From Streptomyces sp. NRRL F-5126 (GTDB lineage: Bacteria > Actinomycetota > Actinomycetes > Streptomycetales > Streptomycetaceae): 64,000 nucleotides of DNA. Of this stretch, positions 17,672-26,350 are shown in pieces. Position 1 is the stretch's first letter. Each line of letters begins with the position of its first letter. The position numbers and the translations under genes were made by a program. Where the stretch lies: the NCBI RefSeq assembly GCF_000721265.1, contig NZ_JOFZ01000015.1, forward strand, positions 202,807 to 266,806, read 5' to 3'. The notes under the pieces are model-generated. The model made no database searches. It saw nothing but the letters and a program-made list of their open reading frames with translations, and had not been told where the DNA came from.

Positions 17672-19074
17672 GCCCCGCGCCACTGCTCGTACTCGACGTC
17701 GTCGGCCTCACCCCCCGGCTGCTCGCCCACATGCCGCGGCTGCGCGCCCTGGGCGAGACGGGCTTCACCGCCCGCCTGGACACCGCGTTCCCCGCCGTCA
17801 CCTGCACCGTGCAGTCCACCCTGCTCACCGGGCAGCCCGCGACCGGCCACGGCATCGTCGGCAACGGCTGGTACTTCCGCGAGCTGGGCGAAGTGATGCT
17901 GTGGCGGCAGCACAACGCCCTCGTCGGCGGCGAGAAGGTGTGGGAGGCGGCGCGGCGCTCGCACCCCGGCTACCGCGTCGCCAACATCTGCTGGTGGTAC
18001 GCCATGGGGGCAGACGTCGACCTGACCGTCACACCGCGACCCGTCTACTACTCCGACGGCCGCAAGGAGCCTGACTGCTACACGTATCCCCCGCAGCTGC
18101 ACGACGAACTCACCGCGAAACTCGGCACGTTCCCCCTGTTCACCTACTGGGGCCCGACGGCCTCCCTCACGTCCTCGCGCTGGATCGCCGACGCGGCCCG
18201 GCACGTCCTGACCACCGAGGCACCCGACCTGGTCCTCGCCTACATCCCCCACCTCGACTACGACCTCCAGCGCTACGGCCCCGACGACCCGCGCGCGGCA
18301 GCCGCGGCGGCCGACGTCGACCGCGTACTCGCCCCGCTGCTCGACGCCGCCGCCGCACGCTCCGTCACCGTCGTCGCCCTCTCCGAGTACGGCATCACCA
18401 ACGTGTCGAGGGCCGTGGACATCAACCGCGTGCTGCGCAGGGCCGGGCTCCTGCACGTCCACACCCAGGACGGCATGGAGTACCTCGACCCGTGGACGTC
18501 GTCCGCCTTCGCCGTCGCCGACCACCAGGTCGCCCACGTCTACGTCGCCGACCCCGCCGACACGGAGCGCGTGCGCGAACTCCTGGCCGGTACACAGGGC
18601 GTGGCGGACGTGCTCACCGAGGCCGGCAAGAAGGCCCACGGCATCGACCACCCGCGCGCCGGCGACCTCGTCGCCGTCGCCGAACCCGACGCGTGGTTCA
18701 CGTACTACTACTGGCTCGACGACGACCGCGCGCCCGACTTCGCCCGCCTCGTCGAGATCCACCGCAAGCCGGGATACGACCCGGCGGAGCTGTTCATGGA
18801 CCCGAAGGACCCCAAGGTCAAGCTGCGCGCCGCCGCGGCGCTCGCCCGCAAGAAGCTGGGCATGCGCTACCGCATGAGCGTCGTCCCGCTGGACCCGTCC
18901 CCGGTGCGCGGCAGCCACGGCCGGCTGCCCGGCCGCCCCGAGGACGGCCCCGTACTGCTGTGCTCCCGTCCCGCCGAGGCCCGCGACCACTACGACGCCA
19001 CCGAGGTCAAGGACCTGCTGCTGCGCCTGGCGGAGATGGGGCACGGGCCGGTGCGACGGCACCGTACAGCGTGA
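17668..19074 (+). CDS. eboF: Alkaline-phosphatase-superfamily nucleotide pyrophosphatase/phosphodiesterase (EboF type)
   Basis: A protein of 468 residues of the nucleotide pyrophosphatase/phosphodiesterase family. The metal-binding Asp near the start ([11 protein letters not shown]), the nucleophile Thr in [36 protein letters not shown] and ALSEYG are visible. There is no signal peptide, so it is likely cytoplasmic. It would hydrolyse a phosphodiester or pyrophosphate bond, for example on a nucleotide- or prenyl-linked intermediate. It is the last overlapping gene of the Ebo block; the next gene follows after 31 bp. Confidence 0.87.
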   Translation: MSPAPLLVLDVVGLTPRLLAHMPRLRALGETGFTARLDTAFPAVTCTVQSTLLTGQPATGHGIVGNGWYFRELGEVMLWRQHNALVGGEKVWEAARRSHPGYRVANICWWYAMGADVDLTVTPRPVYYSDGRKEPDCYTYPPQLHDELTAKLGTFPLFTYWGPTASLTSSRWIADAARHVLTTEAPDLVLAYIPHLDYDLQRYGPDDPRAAAAAADVDRVLAPLLDAAAARSVTVVALSEYGITNVSRAVDINRVLRRAGLLHVHTQDGMEYLDPWTSSAFAVADHQVAHVYVADPADTERVRELLAGTQGVADVLTEAGKKAHGIDHPRAGDLVAVAEPDAWFTYYYWLDDDRAPDFARLVEIHRKPGYDPAELFMDPKDPKVKLRAAAALARKKLGMRYRMSVVPLDPSPVRGSHGRLPGRPEDGPVLLCSRPAEARDHYDATEVKDLLLRLAEMGHGPVRRHRTA

Positions 19075-19105
19075 CAGAACCGATGAACCACCGGGAGGAA
19101 CCCAG

Positions 19106-20113
19106 ATGCCACGCCCCATCACCCTGTTCACCGGCCAGTGGGCCGACATGCCGTTCGAGGAGGTGTGCCGGCTCGCGTCGAAGTGGGGGTACGACGGGCT
19201 GGAGATCGCCTGCTGGGGCGACCACTTCGAGGTCGGCAAGGCTCTTGCCGACGAGGACTACATCCCGCGCCGCCGCGCCCTGCTGGAGAAGTACAACCTG
19301 CGGTGCTGGGCGCTCTCCTGCCACCTGACGGGCCAGGCCGTGTGCGACCACCCCATCGACGAGCGCCACAAGGGCATCCTCCCCGCCCGTATCTGGGGCG
19401 ACGGCGAGCCGGAGGGCGTAAGGCAGCGCGCCGCGCAGGAGATCAAGGACACCGCCCGGGCCGCGGCCGCCTTCGGTGTGAAGACGGTCATCGGCTTCAC
19501 GGGCTCGTCGATCTGGCACACGGTGGCGATGTTCCCGCCCGTACCGCCGGAGATGATCGAACGCGGCTATGCGGACTTCGCCGACCGCTGGAACCCCATC
19601 CTGGACGTCTTCGACGAGGTCGGCGTGCGCTTCGCGCACGAGGTGCACCCCTCGGAGATCGCCTACGACTACTGGACGACGGTGCGCACCCTGGAGGCGA
19701 TCGGCCACCGGGAGGCGTTCGGCCTCAACTTCGACCCGTCACACTTCGTCTGGCAGGACCTGGACCCGGCCGGCTTCCTGTGGGACTTCAGGGACCGCAT
19801 CTACCACGTGGACTGCAAGGAGTCGGTCAAACGCTTCAACGGCCGCAACGGGCGGCTCGGCTCCCACCTGCCGTGGGCGGACCCGCGCCGAGGCTGGGAC
19901 TTCGTGTCCACCGGGCACGGGGACGTCCCGTGGGAGGCGTGCTTCCGTGTGCTCAACTCCATCGGCTACGAAGGACCGATCTCGGTGGAGTGGGAGGACG
20001 CGGGCATGGACCGCCTGGTCGGCGCGCCCGACGCGCTGAGGTTCATCCGCAGGCTCACCGCGATCGAGCCGTCGGAACGGTCCTTCGACTCGGCGTTCTC
20101 CTCCGGCAACTGA
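19106..20113 (+). CDS. Sugar phosphate isomerase/epimerase, IolE/YcjR-like
   Basis: A protein of 335 residues with a TIM-barrel AP-endonuclease-2 fold: [46 protein letters not shown] (Glu), [13 protein letters not shown] (Asp, His), YHVDCKES and [12 protein letters not shown] (Glu). It is related to proteins that act on 3-keto-glucosides or inosose-like sugars. GGGAGGAACCCAG precedes the ATG. It closes the sugar/Ebo block; together with the Gfo/Idh enzyme it suggests oxidation followed by isomerisation of the sugar. The next gene is convergent. Confidence 0.88.
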   Translation: MPRPITLFTGQWADMPFEEVCRLASKWGYDGLEIACWGDHFEVGKALADEDYIPRRRALLEKYNLRCWALSCHLTGQAVCDHPIDERHKGILPARIWGDGEPEGVRQRAAQEIKDTARAAAAFGVKTVIGFTGSSIWHTVAMFPPVPPEMIERGYADFADRWNPILDVFDEVGVRFAHEVHPSEIAYDYWTTVRTLEAIGHREAFGLNFDPSHFVWQDLDPAGFLWDFRDRIYHVDCKESVKRFNGRNGRLGSHLPWADPRRGWDFVSTGHGDVPWEACFRVLNSIGYEGPISVEWEDAGMDRLVGAPDALRFIRRLTAIEPSERSFDSAFSSGN

Positions 20114-20136
20114 GGTACACCGCGCGGCGATCGGGG

Positions 20137-20697
20137 CTACCGGTAGTCCTCCGGGTGTCCCTGCATCCAGGCGTTGACCTTGTCCCGTGTGGCGGTCAGC
20201 AGCTGCTTGTGCTGCTTGAGGCTGGGGAAGGAGAAGTCCCCTTTGAAGTCGTGCTGCATCGCCCGGATCCGGGCGATCGGCGCGGCGAAGTGCGCGTGGC
20301 CCTTCGGGCTCGCCTTCATCGAGTCGTAGAGGTCGTCGAGGTTGTTCACCAGGCGGGTGAGGAAGTACTCGCAGTTCCCCGGGGTCGTGCAGCCGTCGTT
20401 GTAGGTGGCCTGGAGTACGGCGAAGGAGTCACGCACCGCCGGCACCTGCGAACCGGGCGCGCGTTCCGTCGTCGGATAGCCCGCCGTCCCCGAGGGGCTC
20501 GGGGAGCCGGAACCCGTGGCGCCGCTGTCACCGGCGACGATCGGCGCGGCCGAGGCGGGCGCGCGGACCGCGGCGGGCGAGGTGGTGGCGTCCGCGGCCG
20601 GTGACGACGTCCCGCCGTGCCCGGCCGAGCAGGCCGTGAGCAGCGACGCCGCGAGCAGTATCGGCGCCATGCGGCGCACGGTTCGTGCGGTGTCCAT
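20137..20697 (-). CDS. Small secreted lipoprotein, function unknown
   Basis: A protein of 186 residues with lipoprotein signal MAPILLAASLLTAC (lipobox LTAC), a Ser/Thr/Ala/Pro linker and a helical C-terminal domain of about 110 residues (VRDSFAVLQATYND through NAWMQGHPEDYR). That domain has two Cys (DGCTTPGNCEYFL) likely to form a disulphide outside the cell. The ATG at 20697 follows GGGGGGATCC; the frame continues nine codons upstream to 20724 without a ribosome site. I do not recognise the family. It faces the Ebo block end-to-end. Confidence 0.75.
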   Translation of the reverse strand: MDTARTVRRMAPILLAASLLTACSAGHGGTSSPAADATTSPAAVRAPASAAPIVAGDSGATGSGSPSPSGTAGYPTTERAPGSQVPAVRDSFAVLQATYNDGCTTPGNCEYFLTRLVNNLDDLYDSMKASPKGHAHFAAPIARIRAMQHDFKGDFSFPSLKQHKQLLTATRDKVNAWMQGHPEDYR

Positions 20698-20841
20698 GGA
20701 TCCCCCCGGATGTGATCGCTCCACGGAGGCTACCGCGCAAGGTCCTGGCCGACCTCGTTGAGGTGACCGTCATGCACGTCGCGGCGTCAGCGCCTACTCT
20801 TGTTGAATCACAAACGACATGGCGGGCGGAGGCGGCGCACG

Positions 20842-22185
20842 GTGAGCAATACCGAGATCGATTTCACCGAGCTGCGTTGCGGGACAGTGTCCGAGGAGGA
20901 GTCCGCGAGGGGCGGATCCCAGGTGGAGGTCCTCTCGGCGAGGGACGTGCCGCTGGGCGGCCCACGGGCGATGACCGTACGGCGTACGTTGCCGCAGCGA
21001 GCCCGTACCTTGATCGGGGCCTGGTGCTTCGCCGACCACTACGGCCCCGACGACGTCGCCAGGACCGGCGGCATGGACGTGGCCCCTCACCCCCACACGG
21101 GTCTGCAGACGGTCAGCTGGCTGTTCAGTGGCGAGATCGAGCACCGGGACAGTCTCGGGACCCATGCCTTCGTGGTGCCCGGGGAGCTGAACCTCATGAC
21201 AGGCGGGTACGGCATCAGCCACTCGGAGGTCTCCACCGCCGGCACCACCGTCCTGCACGGCGTACAACTCTGGCTGGCGCTTCCCGAAGGGCATCGGGCC
21301 ACCGCCGGCAAGTTCGAGCACCACGTTCCGAGCGCGATCCCATTCGACGGGGGCGAAGCAAGGGTGTTTCTCGGCTCCCTCGCGGGCGGCACCTCACCAG
21401 TCCCCACCTTCAGCCCGCTTCTCGGCGCCGAACTCACTCTGGAACCGCGGGCCGAGACGACCTTGGCCATCGATCCCGGGTTCGAGCACGGCCTGCTCGT
21501 CGACCACGGGGACGTACTCATGGCGGGGACGCCGCTACGCCCGTCGGAGCTCGGCTACCTCGCGCCGGGCGGCGCAACGCTGACCCTCAAGAACCCCACC
21601 GATCGTGCGGCCCGCATGATCCTGCTCGGAGGGGCGCCGTTCGAGGAGCAGAGCGTGATGTGGTGGAACTTCGTCGCACGCAGCCACGACGAGATCGTCC
21701 AGGCCAGGGACGCGTGGCAGAGCGCGGCCGACCGCTTCGGCCACGTCGATGGCTACGAGGGAGACCGCCTTCTTGCGCCTGCCCTGCCGAATGCCACCAT
21801 CACCCCACGCAAGAACCCTCGCTCCCAACCTCGTGGAAGGTCCCCGATGACGCAGTCCAGCAGCCGTGTGGTCGAACGAGTGGATGACAAGCACCGCTAC
21901 GAAATCCTCGTCGACGGGGAACTCGCCGGGTTCGCCGCGTTCCGCGACCGCGACGCGCAGCGGGTTTTCCATCACACCGAGATCGACGACGCCCACGCCG
22001 GGCAGGGCCTCGCCTCCCATCTCGTGCAGCAGGCCCTGACCGACGCGCGGAACGCCGGCAAGCGCATCGTGCCCGTCTGCCCCTATGTGGCGAGGTTCAT
22101 CCGGAAACACGATGAATTCGCCGACGTCACCGATCCGGTCACCGAAGACGTGCTGACGTGGATCGGTTCCGTCCTCGGGGACTGA
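20842..22185 (+). CDS. Pirin-GNAT fusion protein
   Basis: A protein of 447 residues. Residues 1-335 are a pirin-family double cupin: APHPHTGLQTVSWL and GGYGISHSE carry the metal ligands expected for Fe-pirin/quercetinase. Residues 336-447 are a small GNAT domain of the COG2388 type (YEILVDGELAGFAAF, HTEIDDAHAGQGLASHLV, CPYVARFIRKHDEF). In most genomes these are separate genes. Here no stop codon separates them, yet a strong internal ribosome site GGAAGG (21835-21840) lies 6 nt before an ATG at 21847 that begins the GNAT part. The GNAT could therefore be made alone and as a fusion. The main start GTG at 20842 has GGAGG 9 nt upstream. Confidence 0.85.
   Translation: MSNTEIDFTELRCGTVSEEESARGGSQVEVLSARDVPLGGPRAMTVRRTLPQRARTLIGAWCFADHYGPDDVARTGGMDVAPHPHTGLQTVSWLFSGEIEHRDSLGTHAFVVPGELNLMTGGYGISHSEVSTAGTTVLHGVQLWLALPEGHRATAGKFEHHVPSAIPFDGGEARVFLGSLAGGTSPVPTFSPLLGAELTLEPRAETTLAIDPGFEHGLLVDHGDVLMAGTPLRPSELGYLAPGGATLTLKNPTDRAARMILLGGAPFEEQSVMWWNFVARSHDEIVQARDAWQSAADRFGHVDGYEGDRLLAPALPNATITPRKNPRSQPRGRSPMTQSSSRVVERVDDKHRYEILVDGELAGFAAFRDRDAQRVFHHTEIDDAHAGQGLASHLVQQALTDARNAGKRIVPVCPYVARFIRKHDEFADVTDPVTEDVLTWIGSVLGD
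21835..21849 (+). promoter_or_regulatory. Internal ribosome binding site and start for the GNAT domain
   Basis: GGAAGG, a 6-nt spacer and ATG sit inside the pirin-GNAT reading frame exactly at the domain boundary. This is the arrangement expected if the pirin stop codon was lost from a formerly two-gene operon. Confidence 0.55.
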
Positions 22186-22247
22186 CCGGCCTCGCGTCTC
22201 AACGTCCGCCGTCGTGACCGAAGTTCACCGGTTGCCAACCGCGTCGC

Positions 22248-23297
22248 TCACGGACGCAGGACGATCTTTCCCACATGTCCCCTGCGTGCCAGCTCCTGCT
22301 GCGCGTCGGCCGCCCGCTCCAGTGGGAACGTGCCGGCGATGACGGGCCGTACCGCGCCCCGGCGCGCCAGGTCCATGAGCAGGCCGAAGTGGGTCGGTGT
22401 GTGCATCGCCGACCCGATCACCTGCGCGTTGTGCAGGTAGAGGCGGCGCACATCGAACCGCAGGTCGTACCCGCCGAGCGCCCCGGCGACGACCCAGCGG
22501 CCCCCTTCGCGCAGCAGCGGGAGGCCTTCTCCCACCAGCTCGCCGGCCACGACGTCGAGCGCGACGTCGATCCCGTCAGGGGCGGCGGCGCGCACCTGCT
22601 CGGCGACGTCCCGCGCCCGGTCGACGACGGCATGGGCGCCGGCGTCGTGCACCGCGCCGATCTTGACCCCGCTGCTGACGGCGACCACCCGCGCGCCGCG
22701 GGCCCGGGCGATCTGCACCAGCGCGAGGCCGACACCGCCGGACGCGCCCGAGACGAGCGCCGTCTCCCCCTCCCGCAGCCGGCCGCGCGCGATCATGCCG
22801 AGCGCCGTGCCGTACGCGGTCGGCAACGCGGCGAGCTGGTCGTCCGCGAGCGGGGAGCCGGTCATGTCGTGCACGCGCTCCACCGGCGCGGTCACGTACT
22901 CGGCGTACCCGCCGTCGCGTTCGCTCCCCATCAGGCCCACCGGGTTGGCGTCGGGCCCGTCACCGTCGTAGATCGCGGGGTCGACGACCACGCGGCGGCC
23001 GGCGAGGCTCTCCGCGACACCGGCGCCGACTGCCGCGACCCGGCCGGCCACGTCGGCGCCCTGGATGCGCGGGAAGTCGATGGGCCCTCGCCAGCCCGAC
23101 AGCGTCTTGGGCGCACCCGGGCGGCCATAGGCACCCTCGCGGGTCCACAGGTCGGTGTTGTTCAGCGCCACCGCGCCGACCCGCACCAGCACCTCTCCCG
23201 CCCGCGGCGCGGGCACGGACACCTCGGCCGCCTCAAGGACCTCGGGCCCCCCGTGCCGCGTGATGCGCACCGCGCGCATGGTCTCGGGCACCGCCAT
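22248..23297 (-). CDS. Zinc-type alcohol dehydrogenase/quinone oxidoreductase family protein
   Basis: A protein of 349 residues of the medium-chain dehydrogenase/reductase superfamily. The N-terminal GroES-like part contains MRAVRITRHGGPEVLEAAEVSV cut by VALNNTDLWTREGAYG; the cofactor domain has LVSGASGGVGLALVQIARARGA, and the C-terminus ends in RGHVGKIVLRP. The second structural-zinc Cys cluster is missing, which favours the NADPH quinone oxidoreductase branch. The ATG at 23297 has GAGGAGG 8 nt upstream. It is divergent from a TetR regulator that probably controls it. Confidence 0.88.
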   Translation of the reverse strand: MAVPETMRAVRITRHGGPEVLEAAEVSVPAPRAGEVLVRVGAVALNNTDLWTREGAYGRPGAPKTLSGWRGPIDFPRIQGADVAGRVAAVGAGVAESLAGRRVVVDPAIYDGDGPDANPVGLMGSERDGGYAEYVTAPVERVHDMTGSPLADDQLAALPTAYGTALGMIARGRLREGETALVSGASGGVGLALVQIARARGARVVAVSSGVKIGAVHDAGAHAVVDRARDVAEQVRAAAPDGIDVALDVVAGELVGEGLPLLREGGRWVVAGALGGYDLRFDVRRLYLHNAQVIGSAMHTPTHFGLLMDLARRGAVRPVIAGTFPLERAADAQQELARRGHVGKIVLRP

Positions 23298-23319
23298 CGT
23301 CCGACCTCCTCGCAACTAT

Positions 23320-23368
23320 ACTGATCTGTGAACCTTCTGCTCGACACCACGGTACACCGATCAGTGAA
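23320..23368. promoter_or_regulatory. Pair of GATC-centred repeats in the quinone oxidoreductase/TetR promoter region
   Basis: ACTGATCTGTGAA (23320-23332) and ACCGATCAGTGAA (23356-23368) are two copies of ACYGATCWGTGAA, 36 bp apart, each imperfectly palindromic around GATC. They lie in the 82-bp space between the divergent starts and are good candidates for the TetR operator, one copy near each start. Confidence 0.6.
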
Positions 23369-23379
23369 GGGCGCACATC

Positions 23380-23964
23380 ATGCAGGAACCGCGGCCCATG
23401 ACACCGGCAGGCCACCGCATCGTGGACGCAGCCGAGGAGCTGTTCTACAACCGGGGGATCACGGCCGTGGGCGTGGACCTGATCGCCGAGCACTCGGGGG
23501 TCACGAAGCGGACGTTGTACAACCGGTTCGGCTCGAAAGACCACCTGGTGGCGGCCTACCTCACGCAACGCGACGAGCGCTGGCGCTCACTGGTCCGCGC
23601 CACCATCGACGCCTGTGACGGCGCCGCCGACGCCGTCACCGCCCCCTTCGAGGCGCTGCGCACCTGGTGCGGGACGAACACGCGGGGCTGCGCGTTCATC
23701 AACGCCCTGGCCGAACTCCCGGATCCCGCGCACCCCGGTCACCGCATCGCCGCGAGCCAGAAGCTGTGGCTGCGCGACCTCTTCGAAGACCTCGCCACGA
23801 CGGCGGGCTGCGCCCACCCGGCCGCGCTCGCCACCCGCCTCCTGGTCCTGCACGAGGGCGCCCTGGCCGCGCGGCCCCTCCCCCTCGACACCCTCACCGG
23901 CACCACGGCCCTCGCCAGAGCCCTGGTCGAAGGCGCACTTGGCACCCCTGGCCGCCTGCGATGA
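23380..23964 (+). CDS. TetR-family transcriptional regulator
   Basis: A protein of 194 residues. The N-terminal helix-turn-helix is GHRIVDAAEELFYNRGITAVGVDLIAEHSGVTKRTLYNRFGSKDHLVAAYL in pattern (residues 11-60). The C-terminal ligand domain contains NTRGCAFINALAELPDPAHPGH, resembling TetR_C regulators of the YxaF/LmrA-like type. The ATG at 23380 has GAAGGG at a workable distance; an ATG at 23398 is an alternative. It likely represses itself and the divergent oxidoreductase. Confidence 0.88.
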   Translation: MQEPRPMTPAGHRIVDAAEELFYNRGITAVGVDLIAEHSGVTKRTLYNRFGSKDHLVAAYLTQRDERWRSLVRATIDACDGAADAVTAPFEALRTWCGTNTRGCAFINALAELPDPAHPGHRIAASQKLWLRDLFEDLATTAGCAHPAALATRLLVLHEGALAARPLPLDTLTGTTALARALVEGALGTPGRLR

Positions 23965-24013
23965 CGCGAAGTACTGTGCATGGGCTGTGTCGCGACGAAC
24001 GGTACGGACAAGG

Positions 24014-24640
24014 ATGAGTGTGGGCGAGGCAGGCGGGCCACGCGGCGGGACGGAGCGGTGGGACGGGGAGTTGGGGGACGCCGTCGCGCGGGCGCAAGGC
24101 GGCGATGACGCCGCTTTCGAGGTCGTGTACCGGATGGTGCACCCCAGGCTGCTGGGCTATCTGCGCGGGCTCGTCGGCAATGAGGCGGAGGACGTGGCGT
24201 CGGATGCCTGGCTGGAGATCGCCCGCGATCTGGGCCGGTTCAAGGGTGACGGCGCGGGCTTTCGCGGCTGGAGCGCGACCATCGCACGCCATCGGGCGCT
24301 CGACCACCTGCGGCGGCGTCGCAGCCGCCCCGTCACCAGCGCGCTCGATCCGGACCTCCTGGACGTTCCGGGACCGGACGACGTGTACGACCAGGCCTTC
24401 GAGGGCCTGTCCACCGAGCGCGCGCTCAGGCTGGTCCGCACCCTGCCTCGCGACCAGGCCGAGGCTGTGCTGCTGCGCGTCGTCGTCGGCCTCGACGGCC
24501 CGTCCGCCGCGCGTGTGCTCGGCAAGCGTCCCGGCGCCGTACGCAGTGCCACCTCCCGCGGGCTGAAGCGGCTGGCGCGCCAACTCGGCGGCGCCGAGGA
24601 GACGAGAGCACAACCCCTTACGCTGAGGCGGTCGATATGA
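24014..24640 (+). CDS. ECF-like RNA polymerase sigma factor
   Basis: A protein of 208 residues with region 2 (YLRGLVGNEAEDVASDAWLEI, GWSATIARHRALDHLRRRR) and region 4 (LPRDQAEAVLLRVVVGLDG, RPGAVRSATSRGLKRLARQL). Region 3 is missing, as in extracytoplasmic-function sigma factors. The start is uncertain: ATG at 24014 or GTG at 24020, the latter better spaced from AAGG. The downstream gene encodes a single-pass membrane protein with a short cytoplasmic N-terminus and may be its regulator. No target promoter was identified. Confidence 0.85.
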   Translation: MSVGEAGGPRGGTERWDGELGDAVARAQGGDDAAFEVVYRMVHPRLLGYLRGLVGNEAEDVASDAWLEIARDLGRFKGDGAGFRGWSATIARHRALDHLRRRRSRPVTSALDPDLLDVPGPDDVYDQAFEGLSTERALRLVRTLPRDQAEAVLLRVVVGLDGPSAARVLGKRPGAVRSATSRGLKRLARQLGGAEETRAQPLTLRRSI

Positions 24641-24710
24641 GCGGCGCGACGCCCAGCGCGTAGGACAACAGGCGAGTGCGGGAATCACACGAGGACGGAC
24701 GGCAGCAGGC

Positions 24711-25574
24711 ATGGGCACCCACGACAGCGAGGGCGGAACGTACGCCCGTCATTCCGCTGGCCCGACCGGCCCAAGGCCCGAACCAGCCGAACCGACCACC
24801 CCCGCCGACCTGGAGGCGGCACTCGGCAGCGCCATGTGCGACGAGACGCTGGACGCACACGCGCAGCAGCAGGCCGTCGCCGCCTACCGCGCGGCCCGCG
24901 ACGCGGGCCTGCACACGCAGGCACGCACGCGCACGAGTGACGACTGGCGCTCGCCGCGCACAACGGTGCGGCGCTCGGTGAGGATCGCCGTGGCCGTGTT
25001 GCTCGCGAGCCTGGCCCTGGGTGGCGCGGCGTTCGCCGCGATCGAGTTGCCCGGGTCTTCCGGTGGAACACACCACGAGGGTCCGAGGCCGTCAGGCCCC
25101 GGACCCTCCGCATCCTCAAAACCCTCCCCGCCCACACACTCGGGCACGGCGACCACGGCAGGGCCGGGCAGTGCCTCGCCCTCCGGCTCCGCCGGCACCG
25201 CCGTTGGCCCGCGGTCCGAGGGCCGCCCGCCGACGGCCGAGGACGTCCAGGCCCACTGCCGCGCGTACGCGTCGGTCAAGGGGAACGGCAAGGCACTGGA
25301 CTCGGCGGGCTGGCAGCGGTTCATCGCGGCCGCCGGCGGCGAGGACCATGTGTCCGCCTACTGTGCACAAGTGCTGCCCGGCTCCGGCTCCGGGAAGCAG
25401 CAGGACGGCAAGGGGAGGACGAAGGCGGAGCCGAAGAGCACGCCGGCGAGCGAGAAGCCCGGGCAGGCGAAGCAGGAGGGCCACGGCAACTCGGCGGCGA
25501 GCACGGCGCCGAGCCATTCTCCGCAGGGGCAGGGAGCCGGGGTGTCGCGCGGCGGAGGTCCCGGCGCCCGGTGA
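24711..25574 (+). CDS. Single-pass membrane protein downstream of the sigma factor
   Basis: A protein of 287 residues. The cytoplasmic N-terminus has a helical motif DLEAALGSAMCDETLDAHAQQ, followed by one membrane segment (about residues 86-107, IAVAVLLASLALGGAAFAAIE) and a long extracytoplasmic Ser/Pro/Lys-rich tail with a small domain containing two Cys (AHCRAYASVKG, ISAYCAQVL-like). Position 70 bp after an ECF sigma gene and topology suggest an anti-sigma or sensor role, but the usual zinc-binding HxxxCxxC motif is absent. Function unproven. Confidence 0.7.
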   Translation: MGTHDSEGGTYARHSAGPTGPRPEPAEPTTPADLEAALGSAMCDETLDAHAQQQAVAAYRAARDAGLHTQARTRTSDDWRSPRTTVRRSVRIAVAVLLASLALGGAAFAAIELPGSSGGTHHEGPRPSGPGPSASSKPSPPTHSGTATTAGPGSASPSGSAGTAVGPRSEGRPPTAEDVQAHCRAYASVKGNGKALDSAGWQRFIAAAGGEDHVSAYCAQVLPGSGSGKQQDGKGRTKAEPKSTPASEKPGQAKQEGHGNSAASTAPSHSPQGQGAGVSRGGGPGAR

Positions 25575-25784
25575 CCGGCCGGGGAAGGTCGGCCACCGGG
25601 CGCCCGGGCGAGCCGGCGCGGGCCGCATCCCTGAACGCGGGGGCGGGCCCGAGCATCCTGCGGTGGACTCAACTCGCCTGCGCCTGCCGGCGTCGAACAC
25701 GCAACGGTTAGGATCGATCGGCCCAGGCGACCGCATCACCCGGCGGCAGACCGGCCGTACTTCGATGTCGCGGAGCGATTCAGC

Positions 25785-26150
25785 GTGAGCGTAGTCCCTG
25801 ATTATGTGTTCATCCTGCCCGTGGTGATCATCGCGGCATGGATCCTGTCGTGGTGGGGGTCCCGGCGGGTCCGGTGGATCCTGCTGTCGGCCGCGGCCGT
25901 CGTCTCCGTGCTCTGCGTCGCCTTCGGCCTGCATGCGATGGGGCCGTCCGCCGACCCGCGGACCGTCGGCTGTTCACCGGCCATCGAGTGCGTGGACGCG
26001 CGTCCGCTCTACCTGCTCGCGGCCGGACTGCTCGGTGCCGGGTGCTGCCTCGTCCTGCTGATCCTGACGCTGGTGGGCGAGGCGATCAGGATCTGGCGGG
26101 CGGACCGGGAGGACCGCGAGGACCGGGAGGACGGCCCCGCGGACGGATGA
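25785..26150 (+). CDS. Small two-helix membrane protein, unknown function
   Basis: A protein of 121 residues starting with GTG (GGAG 9 nt upstream). Three hydrophobic stretches are visible: VFILPVVIIAAWILSWW, ILLSAAAVVSVLCVAFGL and LYLLAAGLLGAGCCLVLLIL, with an outside loop holding two Cys (VGCSPAIECVD). The C-terminus is cytoplasmic and highly charged (repeats of REDREDRED). I do not recognise a family. It stands alone between the sigma operon and the DUF1906 gene. Confidence 0.65.
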   Translation: MSVVPDYVFILPVVIIAAWILSWWGSRRVRWILLSAAAVVSVLCVAFGLHAMGPSADPRTVGCSPAIECVDARPLYLLAAGLLGAGCCLVLLILTLVGEAIRIWRADREDREDREDGPADG

Positions 26151-26220
26151 GGACGTGGAGCACCCCGTCCGCAGTCCCGGCCGCGAGTTTCCGTCAGACA
26201 CCAACTCCTCTTGTTTTAGC

Positions 26221-26249
26221 GTGACTTGTTCCACCAAAGTGTGTATTCG
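26221..26249 (+). promoter_or_regulatory. Possible promoter upstream of the DUF1906 gene
   Basis: GTGACT (26221-26226) and TATTCG (26244-26249) are separated by 17 bp in a locally AT-rich stretch about 100 bp before the start codon. The match to the vegetative consensus is partial. Confidence 0.3.
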
Positions 26250-26350
26250 TGGGGATGTACGCGGCGCGGAAATGCCTTACAGTCAGCGCCGAACCGGCGA
26301 TCGGTCCGCCTGGATGCGGCCCGAGCCGGCAACGGGGGGAGTACCGCTTC

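Noticed and set aside
16849..19239. Minus-strand open frame of 796 codons across the EboE and phosphodiesterase genes
   Set aside because: Shadow frame opposite two overlapping genes with clear family motifs; no ribosome site and low-complexity product.
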